Assembly (NCBI GenBank): GCA_019722365.1
Contig: JADFUC010002297.1
Coordinates: 186,001 to 250,000, forward strand
Direction: 5' to 3'
Source of the DNA: Lithospermum erythrorhizon
Taxonomy: Eukaryota > Streptophyta > Magnoliopsida > Boraginales > Boraginaceae
Length of the DNA: 64,000 nt
In this document: piece after piece, positions 53,587 to 64,000 of the stretch
How the letters are laid out: every line of letters begins with the position of its first letter
How positions within the stretch are numbered: position 1 is the first letter of the stretch
Translations under genes and position numbers: made by a program
Notes under the pieces: model-generated
What the model was told of the DNA's origin: nothing
What the model saw: only the letters and a program-made list of their open reading frames with translations
The model's database searches: none

Positions 53587-55799
53587 GTCACATACTCCGT
53601 ATAAAAGGTATTTGGGTAACGCTTTGCTAGGAACTTTTATGTTCCAGATTTTAAGAAAAAAATATATAATTTCCTTAAAAATGCTCAAACACAAACATAA
53701 TGTTAATTAATGATAAACATTATACTACAAATCATTTCTGTGTACCTAAGGACATACAATAAAATATAAAAATGCACATTTTTAAATATTAAATGTCAAT
53801 GTTCAGTTTGTAATGGATTCATAATTAAAATTCCTTTAATTGCATGAAACTAATTCTTATATTATGTCATCATTATATCAACAATATAATAAAATATTAA
53901 TTTAAATTTATTATATTAACAACATAATATTAAATTCATGAACAAACATATAACAATATGTAGAAGATCTTAAATCGAATTTAAACATGGTAAAGTGGCA
54001 TGATATTACTGAAGGGTTTTGATGACTTCAATCATTACCCAAGATCATTTTACATTTTATAAATACGAATTTAAAATTAAGTAATAATTTACATTGATGT
54101 CAGCGAAAGCCTATCAAATACCAACCATTACTTTCGGTATAGTAACCTAAGTCCAAACATTCCAATTATTGTACGGTTTGTGCATCTAAAAGTACCCACA
54201 TCATGTGATATTAGATCCAATTCAAGCAGCTCATTAGAACATTTAATGTAATTAGAGAATACAAGATGAAATATAAAGTGTTTGAAAATCCTAGGTGGTT
54301 TTCGAACCTTTCTCTCGAAAGTAAGGGGAGCATTTTGTGTTTTTGCTAAATTTAATCTCATGAAACTTATAATTGTAATTGTGTTATTATTTCATGACAA
54401 TAACTCTCATACGTAGTATATAGGTTTTTAAATGATAAGAATCATATTCCATATAAGAGATCAATTCTAATTAAACTACACCATCATAAACATTATCATG
54501 GATTATGTTAAACAAAATTCTAATTAGAATTGATATCTTGCCATTTTCAAACCAATTCACAAGGCTGAAATGTTTATTTGATCCCCGAAGAAATAAATCA
54601 AACTTCATTGTACGTGTATGACGTATTAGGCTCAAATAATATTAGACATGAAATGATTCATCTTGATCCAGTCTAATTATTAATTCGATTATGATATAAC
54701 AATACACCACAACCTCTTATATTAACATTAGAACCTTATAATGCATTAACAAATGACTTGAATTCAGATTTGTTTTTAAGTAAATATCATTTTGAGTTAC
54801 TAGCTAAATGAATTGATTTCATCATTGTCCACGGACATAATAAAATCTTCAGTATACATTGAATTCCATTATTATTATGTTATGAATAAATCTTTTATTA
54901 ATATTAACCTCTATTATAAATAAATGATTTTGTTTGCCTTGCTAAATGTTAATTAATTTTATTAAGTAAATTAATTTTTATTATCTGATTGAATTTGGAT
55001 CTTGAAATGGTGAGCCACCTCAAAACTTGACTAGACTTCGATGAAAGCATTTCGAACCGGGCCTGAGGCTTGTTTAGTAACTTTGGCAGAATAAAAACTC
55101 TTTCTAGTGGGCCACCCCAACCTTTTGCTTAAGATTAACATAAGGGGCTAAAATTTTGCTAGCTTTCTTTGGGGGATCGCGTCGAAAATATCCCTTTGGA
55201 TCAGTAGGTTTCTACATCTACATACTAATGAAAGAAGGACTTGATTTTAAACATCTTCATCATTTAATGCACCCTTATTGCAAAAATGGATGTAGGCTTT
55301 TCAAAGCAATCTTCCCTATCGATAAAATCTTAAAGCCAAATATTTTACAAACCCACAATCCGCTTAGAGCCAAATTCAATAACAACTCCTCGTAGGTATG
55401 GAAAAATATTCATGTTGGACTTCGATCCTTAACAAAGATCTTTTTTGGAAAGTTAACTCGGACACTTCTATTAACATGGAGCGATGATTGATTATCTCTC
55501 CATGCACCAAACTCCACTATCAATTTGAAGGAATTCACTTTCATTCCAAATAACCAATCTCCTCGGCCCCAATTTGTTTACGTCTTTATATACAATATAG
55601 TTGGAACATCAACCTTAACTAAAAATGAACTTTTTCACCACTAATAATTAATTTCATTTCTCAAACTTGAAGCAATGTTGAAGCAGGGACCACGTAACTT
55701 TGGTTCAAAGATATTTACACTACTAAAGATATATACACTAGAATTTCTCAAAATAATAACCATAATACCAAAAACTCAATACTTAACCACATCCCGGTA
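53587..55799. other. Long AT-rich gap
   Basis: No protein-like frame. Frames at 54128-54361 and 55156-55395 show no family features. Part of 55020-55600 has the composition of decayed retrotransposon sequence, but I could not match it to the two copia elements. Confidence 0.4.
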
Positions 55800-56794
55800 G
55801 AGAAAATTACTATGGATATGAGTATAAATACAAATCCATAGTTCACAAGGGATCTTTAAAAGTGCATACTACATTATTCAATACAAGAAACATATAATTA
55901 AGTATATGAGCAGAGAGAGGACTTACGATGCGGTAGATAAATTCCACCAAAATCCAGCATGACACAAATTGACGTGGGTGACTGACTCATACATTTGTAA
56001 TATCGATGGTATGATGTCTACAGTTTTAGTACACACTGGGGTTGAATCAGAACTAATCATGCTAGTAAACAAGGATGAACAAAACCAGAAAAACCCCAAA
56101 ATTCTTGGGAGAATTCGACCGGCCAAAGCTACTAGGGTTTTTGGTGAAAAAGTTTTTACAAAACTTATGATAACAAAAACCCTAAAGTTTGCTTATATAG
56201 GGCTAGGTCAAAAGCAGGCACGATGGCAACCCGTTAAAATGATAGCTTGACTCGTTAACTGTTATTAGTTCGTTGGAGCACTAATGAGTTGCTAATGAGA
56301 TTGAACTATTTAATTAAGCTAATTAAATAGTAATATGAGTCAATATCAATAATCTTTGAGTTATCGATAAATACACAAATTACTAAGAACCAATTAAATA
56401 ACTATTTAATTGATTCTATTTATTCAATAGTATTCTACATAAAATGCTTAGAACCCTTGTAATTGAAATACATTTCTCGATTATATAGTTCTCTTTAATT
56501 TCATCATTGAAATATAAGCTGACGTCGTATGTGTGTGACCTTCTAGGCTCGAGATAATAGTAAGTTGTATAATAATAATAATTGACCAATTACTATTATT
56601 ATAACGATTAATGAAGTAAGATCTAGCAATCACTCATAACCCACTTAGAATTATCATGAGAACCCTTTAGTAATATACAATTACTAAGTTGAACACTAAG
56701 TTAAATAATCACATTCAACCCAATGGTAAATGGTACTTTCTGTGATTGTCGTGCTTGGGCATAATAAATGGAACCAATTCTCATTGATTTCCAA
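55800..56794 (-). mobile_element. 3' LTR of copia element 2
   Basis: On the minus strand it begins TTGGAAATCAATGAGAATTGG directly after a polypurine tract (AAAGGGGAGG, 56795-56804) and runs about 995 bp. It matches the LTR of element 1 (3771-4760) and, for its last ~600 bp, the 63404-64000 segment. Paired positions differ often, with many one- to four-base indels, so the element is old. Confidence 0.8.
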
Positions 56795-57599
56795 CCTCCC
56801 CTTTGCCGCCCAGGCGATTATCTTACAATTCCTTTATCACGCGATCTACAATCGTAGGCTAACCGTAAAGTGTGTCATGTGAAACGCCCTGAAACTTTCT
56901 TTACTTTCGGTATGGAAGTGAATAAGCATTTATGGCGTCCCATAAACCAATCGGTACAATTGTGGCAGAGAGGCTGAAGGATCTTTTCCTTGTATATCAG
57001 GACGGACAAATCCCTCGATATATCAACATCATCATTTATACTTTCGGCTGTGTATGACATATGCGTTATAATCCCGGCTTAAGGTAGGCGTTTGGTCATA
57101 GTCAAGAAATCACCGAGCACAGTATAACACAGAGATAGTTATATATCGTAGGTCTAAGAATTGATGAACCTAAAATTCTAAACAAATGTCTTAGAACCTG
57201 AGATATACATATCTTACATGAATTCGTTGGTCATGCAGCTCCCCGGTCGCGAGACCAGCGTACGGTATTGATCTAGTCACAGCAGTAGCATTGATCAATC
57301 TTGATCACTAGTAAAACACCATGTTAAGTCATATGATCTTTGTCGCCCCAACTATCGGCATCGACGAACCTTTTGGTATCACATGTTTAGGCTTGAAGAG
57401 GTGTAATTAGCAGTTCATTATTACCTCTACAGAAACAGACTAACTGGGAGATTTAACCTTTCCTCATCAGGATACACTACATGTATATTATATGTAAATT
57501 CAAACATATAGTCATAGCAAACAATATATTAAATATAAGAAGCGATAATATTCAAATATTTGTTCACATATATAATAATAGATACATCACCGGCTCAGC

Positions 57600-60500
57600 A
57601 ACCTAACACCTTTGCGACATGCATCACAAGACCTATGTTGGCACGCATGCTCATCATGCTTTGCACGACTTAGTGGTTTAGTAAAGAGGGGTACGGCAGT
57701 TGGCCTCTGTTTACTTTACGTACTTTGACATCGCCTCACATGGCGTATCTCAATCGGGTGATACTTTACAGTACGTGCTTGGATTTGTGATATTAACTCG
57801 GGGTTCCTTAGCGAGCTATTGCCCCGATATTGTCACCAAAAGCAACTCCCTTTGGTCCCTCGATGCTGGGCTACACCAAGTTAGGTCCACCCGAACTTAA
57901 CATCGACATGTCTTCTTTAGCGGCTTGATGACGTGATGTCTTCAGTTACGTGGTAGAATGAAACCTTGATGCTACGTTTGGAACTCCTCGAATCTTTGCT
58001 CCACCGTTGAGACAAAATACATACCCGGTACAGGAGCGATAGTCGTCATGGGTTTGAAAGCGTTCGGGTGTACCTTATCATGTAACCATGCGTCTCACGT
58101 ATACCAAGAAAACATCTTTAGTTATTCTCGAGATACTTCCAAGATGCGGCCCATTTTGCAATCCGGTGGCTTCACTGGATAGCTTGAGTATCTCTTGGTT
58201 ACACACTTAGTGCATAAGACATCGGTCTAGTGCTGGCATGGCATACATGATGGATCACATAGCGAGAAGCATAAGGTATGTCCTTCATTACGTCGGCGCT
58301 AGTAATTGGGACATGTTTCTGTGATTGAACTTCATGTCTCATGGGAGATTACCTTCTTGGAATTACTCATGTTGAATTTAACTGCGGTACCACTATTCAC
58401 ATAAGTATCGACAAAGTCAATCAAGCCTCTGAAAATTCTTGATGAAACCAAACTCTTTGATTGATTAAATCAAAGCGTAGATTCAATGCCGGGATGTACG
58501 CCCAAGACCATAAATGGACTTTTGCAACTTGCATACCTTCTTAGGTCCTTTAGGACATGTAAAACCTGGAGGTTGTACCATGTACACATCTTCCTCTAAA
58601 TTTCCATTCAGGAAAGCAGTCTTTACATCCATTTGCCATATTTCATAGTCATGAAATCTGTGATAGCTAAAAGATTATCAGGATGGATTTAAAAGCGTAT
58701 GTGAGTAAAGTTTCATCATAGTCCACTCCGTGAACTTGTTTGAAACCTTTGGCTACAAGTATGGCTTTGAGAAAACATCAGCGTTTCCGTCTTTATAGTA
58801 TTTAAATACCCATTTACATTCAATAAGGCGAGCCCGTTTGGTAAATCGACAAGGACGAACCTCGTTTTGGTACATAGGAATCCATCTCGGTGCATGGCTA
58901 TTTGCCATTTGTTAGCATCCTTGCTATTCATTGCTTCTTTAGCAAGAAGTGGGCTCAAATCACTCTACGATGATGAAGCTTCACCGTACAGTAGCTACGG
59001 TTAGGTAGCGTCCTGTTGGATCTCACAAGGGTTAGTTAACTGCTTGTTCACATGGATCAAGAGAAAACTGGGCCTTATGAAAGAAGGTTCCAATTCTTGT
59101 GGTGTGTCGGATGCCTACGCATTAGATGCATCGTCTTGCTTCATCGGCAGGCTTCATCGAGATGAACACATTATACAGTCATACGGATATTCCTTTTCAA
59201 GGGAGCCTCACATTACGGCAATGAAGATTTATTCTCTAACTTCGGGTAGAAGTAGTAACCAGCCCATTTCCACTTGGATATCTATGAAATAGCATTTATG
59301 ATTTGGGCGCAAGTTTATCTTTTGTTAATCTCTCTTAACATAAGAACATGACCTCAATCTTTAGAAAACAACTTGGGAATCTTCCCAAACCACAGTTCAT
59401 GGGGAGTTTTATCTGCTGACTTGGTTGGACATCTGTTTAAGGTAAGTGCCGCGCTTAGAAGTGCATATCCCCAGAAATTAACTGGTAGATCAGATAGGCT
59501 CATCATAGATCGAACCATGTCAAGAAGAGTTCGATTTCTCCTTTCGGACACGCCATTATGCGTAAGCGTTCTAGCTGGAAGTGAGTTGTGAAAGCAAATG
59601 CAGCGCTCTAAGATGAGTATTAGACTCGTGACTCAAATATTCTCCTTTCTATGAGACGGAGAATCTTTATTATCTTATTCAATTGGTTTTATACTTCATT
59701 TTGGAACTCCTTGAATTTCTCAAAGGACTTCGTGTTTGTATGCCATCAGATACAACACACCGTATCTCTTTATGTCGTGAGTAAATGTAATGAAGTAGTT
59801 ATAAGCCTCCCTCTCTTGCAGAGATGTGTTCATTGGCCCAGCCACATCGAGTATGTATGATCCCCAAATCCATTGCCCTTTCATTTAAGTCGATGAAAGG
59901 CATTTTGGTCATTTGCCCGAAGGCAAGACTACAGCTTATCATTATATGATTCATAATCGAAACCTTAGTATTGCCCAGTGGAGTTTCTTGGTCGGTTCTC
60001 GTTAATGTGACCTAGTACGCAATGCCATAGGTATGTTTTGGTTTAAGTGGGTAGGCTTATTCCGTTTTAAGTTTATGTTATATGACTGCATTAATCATGT
60101 CTAAAGCGTATAGACCATTTTGAAGGAAGGTGCCAAATCTTTACCCGTTCACGGGTGATCTAAATTCATGGGATCACATTGAAAAATGAAAAACATCATT
60201 ATTCAAAAAGAAATAGAAATAATATTCACACCAAATTGTAGGTACATAGTAAGCAGGAGATAAGTTCAAAACAAGGTCAGTGAGGCAGAATTTAAACTAA
60301 TGGATCCCTCTGCGAGGCCGCTGACCTTGGCGCCATTTCCCTTGCCTTGAGATCCATTTCCCCTCTTTAGTCTTACTTGACTTGAGTTCTGCATATTCGA
60401 CAAATATGAGAACTGGCGATTGTCTAGCACCCGCAGTAGAATTAGAAGTTGTACAAACTTCAATATATGCATGCACATGAGGCGGCGGTCATGAGACCAT

Positions 60501-61687
60501 TCTTTACATCATCTGTGAACTTCTGGCAATTGACTTCCGGTGACCCGGGGTTTCATGATAATGACACTTGTCATCCTTCACAGCTCCTCCCTTTCCGGCC
60601 AACCTTGGGATTACTCGAACCATAGCCTTGCCGGCATTTCTTCTTCTTCTTGAATTTCTTCTTGTTTGGACCACCAAAGCGAGAAGAATAAAAGATTTAG
60701 TCTTACCCGGAGTTCGTCTCGGCATTCGTGATCATCTTATGCGATTAGTTTAGAGATAACTCAAACTTGTGCATATTGAAGTTCATGATAAGCGGAAGAA
60801 TTTATGCAGAAGAACTTGAGGATGAGATCCACGGCCCGGTTCTTTGGAGACAACGGGTGCCCGGAGTAGTTGAGACGATCGACCCGAGCCCGATCATTTT
60901 AATGATATGAGGGCTACTGACATCCGTTCCTCGACTTGTTGTCCACGAGGTACGAGGCGTGTCATATCTCTCGTTCTAGCTTCCTTCGGAATAATTCCTC
61001 AAGTTTCGGTATATGTCATATCTGCCACGTTTCATATTGAATTTGGAGCGAAAGGTTCCATGTAGCAAGCATGAGACATTGGACATCCTGGCAATCAGAC
61101 TTGTGCTTTTTGTAGGATCCGCTTTCGATGGGAGGCACTATGCATTAGGTTTAGCGGGAACGCATTGTTCGGCACGTATTCGGTCCTCTCTTGCTTGAGA
61201 ATGATTCTCAAGTTTGAGACCACTTTCGTCAAAATTCGAGTTATTCGGCTTGCACTTTTCAAGTCTTGGCCGGAGCGAGTTCTTAGGAGTACTTGATAGT
61301 GGTAGCCGTAGTAATTCTACAAGAAGAATAAGTAAAATAAAATAACGAGGCTCATTAAGCCATCGTACTAAAAACACTTTACAAATAAATTGTAAAGTAA
61401 ATACTAATACTTCAAATCTCCGCGAAATATATTAGTATCAAGACCTATTACACTTAAATTCAAGCAGCGACCTTTGCTACATTTTGATCCGGTTATAATA
61501 GTAGGTTGTCCAACGATTATGTAAAACTACGTAACTCTTTGTGTCGGTGGCATCTCTTGAGGATGCTGCAACATTGTATCTCGAAAACCGGTTAAGCATA
61601 CCAATTAAACCAAAGTGTTGCTTGGATTGATGCGTCTAAAAGCCCAGCAGCGTTAGTGGAAATCACTTCAACATGATCCATTGTCAT
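57600..61687 (-). pseudogene. Copia gag-pol polyprotein remnant
   Basis: Minus-strand order, right to left. Gag start at 61687 (MTMDHVEVIST). A decayed CCHC knuckle near 60570-60520 (KCHYH ... GHRKS). An integrase core end at 59551-59354 (SERRNRTLLDMVRSMM ... PVNFWGYAL ... KTPHELWFG), open for 65 codons. The reverse transcriptase N-terminal region at 58958-58716 (EAMNSKDANKWQIAM, LVDLPNG). RNase H and a KAKHDEH-like tail near 57650. Integrase before reverse transcriptase defines Ty1/copia. Frequent frameshifts make every domain non-functional. The small open frames on the plus strand in this stretch are shadows. Confidence 0.8.
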
Positions 61688-63390
61688 ATCAAATGCAACA
61701 TTTATGCTTGGCATGATAGCGGTGTGCCCGATTGATGCGATTGATTACTAACTTTAAAATTGGCTTGATACTTTGCTTAAATTTTAATTGGTGAGATTAT
61801 TATTACTTTGTTTTCATTTACTCATGCATACTAGCACATAATCCAAAGCGTACATGTAACATGAAAAAATAAAACAAGTAATGCACATTCCAAGAGAGAT
61901 ATACGATATGGCACCAGAGCGCATTACAGTATTTATCAAATAGCATAAGTCTAATTCTTATCTTGTACTTACCTTGGATCCATCTGGGTACAAGTATCCT
62001 GCCAGGTGAAATGATCTTGATATCTTCACTTGCAATATTTACATACTAACCCATCTTAGGCCGAACACATTTGTGGGTAAAACGATAAATAAATAAATAC
62101 GAAAATATGACTCGGAAAGGTCATTACAACGTGCAGTTCGCGAGGCCAGAAAAATAAATAAATGGGCCATATCTATATACCTCCATTCAATCCACCATTA
62201 CAAAATATAGGCACTTTATTAAATCACATAAATGAACTTAATAATAAATATTTTTAAATGGCATTGGAAAATGCATGTTTTGTAATTATCAAAATTAATT
62301 AATCCATGTAATTACACATATTAAAAATTAATTAATATAAACTCAATTATCATACACATGTCAATTAATAATTATTACCAATAGTATTAACCGTATACAT
62401 ATTATAGAAAAATATTCATCACAAATATTTTCTAAAATACATTAAGTAAGTGAAATTGTTACATATTAATTGTTATATAAAGCTTTTAAATTAATTTAAA
62501 AAGATATAATATAAAGTAATTAATTGTCATGCATAATTAATTACAATCAATTAGGTGATTAAAAATGACAAATAATTAATGAAAAGCGAAATATAACTAG
62601 TCCATAATTTTAGGAAACCAAAATAAGGAATAAATTCGAAATTAGGGTTTTTCAAAATTAGGGCACACATCATAATGGGCTCGGACGACCGGCCTATGGA
62701 GGCCCTGGAAAGCGCCTTTAGGTGGAGTAGATCCGGCCGTCATTTTGTCTAAAATCACGATCAGGCTCTTGGGCCCAGTAGTAGGGTCGCGAATCGGTCG
62801 GCCGATTTATGGTAATAATACCATATTTAACTTGGTTTTTCAGATTTAATTTAATTTGTTTGTAAAATCGTTTTGGAGGCTTTAAAAATTTTCAAAATTT
62901 ATGAAATTCGAACATATTAAACTTCATAATTTTCTTGAACAAATTCCACTGGTCGTTCATTAAAATAAATTTTTCATATTTAATTATTAATTAAGCGGTC
63001 AAAATCTCGAAGTGTTTTGAGGCACTTAGAAAAATCAAAAATTATGAAATTTAATGGAGATCTTCTACGTGCTATTTGGGTTCCAGAAAAAATTAGTTTG
63101 TAATTTTACAAAATTTTACACGCCCCAAACACGTTTTACAAAACTGTTTTGAAACAAAATCAATTAAATCGTCCTTTTAATTTATGAAACAAAATCCATG
63201 TTAACAAAATATGATAATACATCATCATAAACTTGTAACACATGTAAATCAATAATCAAGAACATGGTGATTTATTCTCATCATATATTTATCAATTAAA
63301 TATATGAACAAAATTAATCAAATAAAAATTGATAAAACACAAAACAAGCATAAAATATAAAATAAATAATGTAAAAGCAACTTTAATTTG
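61688..63390 (-). mobile_element. 5' untranslated region of copia element 2
   Basis: About 1.7 kb between the primer site and gag, similar in length and in patches of sequence to 4775-6386 of element 1. No coding frame. A GC-rich island at 62680-62800 stands out from the AT-rich surroundings and corresponds in position to the GC-rich 5320-5450 of element 1. Confidence 0.6.
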
Positions 63391-63403
63391 GCTCATGATG
63401 CCA
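63391..63403 (-). other. Degenerate primer-binding site
   Basis: The minus strand reads TGGCATCATGAGC directly after the 5' LTR, a decayed form of TGGTATCAGAGC. This fixes the LTR boundary and the minus orientation of the element. Confidence 0.6.
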
Positions 63404-64000
63404 GAAGAAATTACTATGGATATAGGAGTATAAATACAAATCCATAGTTCGAGGGATCTTCAAAGTGCATACTACATTATTTAATACAAAACATATAATT
63501 AAATATATGAGCGAGGACTTCGGTGCGTGAATGAAAATTCACAAAATCACACGGCTTGAGTTCTGACGTGAATTTGACTCCTCGGCTCACTTGTTGTAAT
63601 ATCAATCGTATGATATCTCTAGTTAATTCAGCGGGAGGGGTTGAATCAAGAACTAATCTATCTTTAGTAATGAGGATGAAACAAGCAGAGAAAAACCCCA
63701 AAATTCTTGGGAGAATTTGACGAAAGGCGGCTACTAGGGTTTTTTTGGTGAAAAGTTTTTACAAAACTTATGATGAAAAACCCTAAAGTTTGCTTATATG
63801 AGGCTAGGTCGAAACAAGCCGATAAGCAACCGATTGAAATATTAGCTTGACTCGTTAACTCATTAGTTCGTTAAGGCAGCTGTGGAGTTGCTAATGAAGT
63901 TGAGCTGACTAATTAAAATTTAATTAAATAGTAATGAGTCAATATCAATAATCTTTCAAGTTATCGATAAATACTAAAATTACTCGAACCAATTAAATAA
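63404..64000 (-). mobile_element. 5' LTR of copia element 2 (cut by window edge)
   Basis: Matches 55800-56400 in order, for example AAAACTTTTTACAAAACTTATGAT-type strings and TTGACTCGTTAACT. The rest of the LTR lies beyond the window. Confidence 0.75.

Overview
The window is nuclear DNA from a flowering plant, most likely a eudicot. It is AT-rich. The host genes have many short exons with GT-AG introns and encode plant-type proteins (a KIN13B-type kinesin, ribosomal protein L37, a PXA/PX/nexin-C protein, a PDIL1-5/1-6-type disulfide isomerase and an LEA-2 membrane protein). The rest is transposon and pararetrovirus debris. I cannot name the species.

Layout. 1-2110: decayed PIF/Harbinger transposon, minus strand. 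2.8-7.7 kb: a copia-type LTR element on the plus strand (990-bp LTR, tRNA-Met primer site), flanked by two copies of an LTR-like direct repeat. 8.1-9.9 kb: an unclassified pair of direct repeats. 10-14.4 kb: AT-rich DNA with several MITEs and two broken 5' exons of the kinesin gene. 14.49-18.52 kb (+): kinesin-13. 20.19-22.02 kb (+): RPL37, with an ATG-only first exon. 22.89-30.17 kb (-): PXA-PX-nexin-C protein of 15 exons. 31.5-36.5 kb: endogenous pararetrovirus remnant with movement, coat and protease regions but no polymerase; it is interrupted by a 961-bp DNA transposon and carries an inverted duplication of its protease region. 36.6-38.83 kb: Mutator-like fold-back element with four ~0.5-kb internal tandem repeats. 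39.04-44.76 kb (-): PDI-like gene of 12 exons with a KDEL end. 45.7-48.4 kb: decayed hAT transposase, minus strand, with a minisatellite. 50.2-51.8 kb (-): LEA-2 gene. 53.3-53.6 kb: tRNA-derived SINE with target duplication. 55.8-64 kb: a second copia element of the same family, minus strand, running off the right edge.

The five host genes are housekeeping or secretory-system genes and do not form one pathway. Their order (kinesin-13B, RPL37, PDI-like, LEA-2) resembles, from memory, the order of their homologues in Arabidopsis, so the window is probably an old syntenic block expanded by repeats. Their reading frames are clean across all exons I joined, apart from the kinesin 5' end, while the transposon reading frames are full of small indels.
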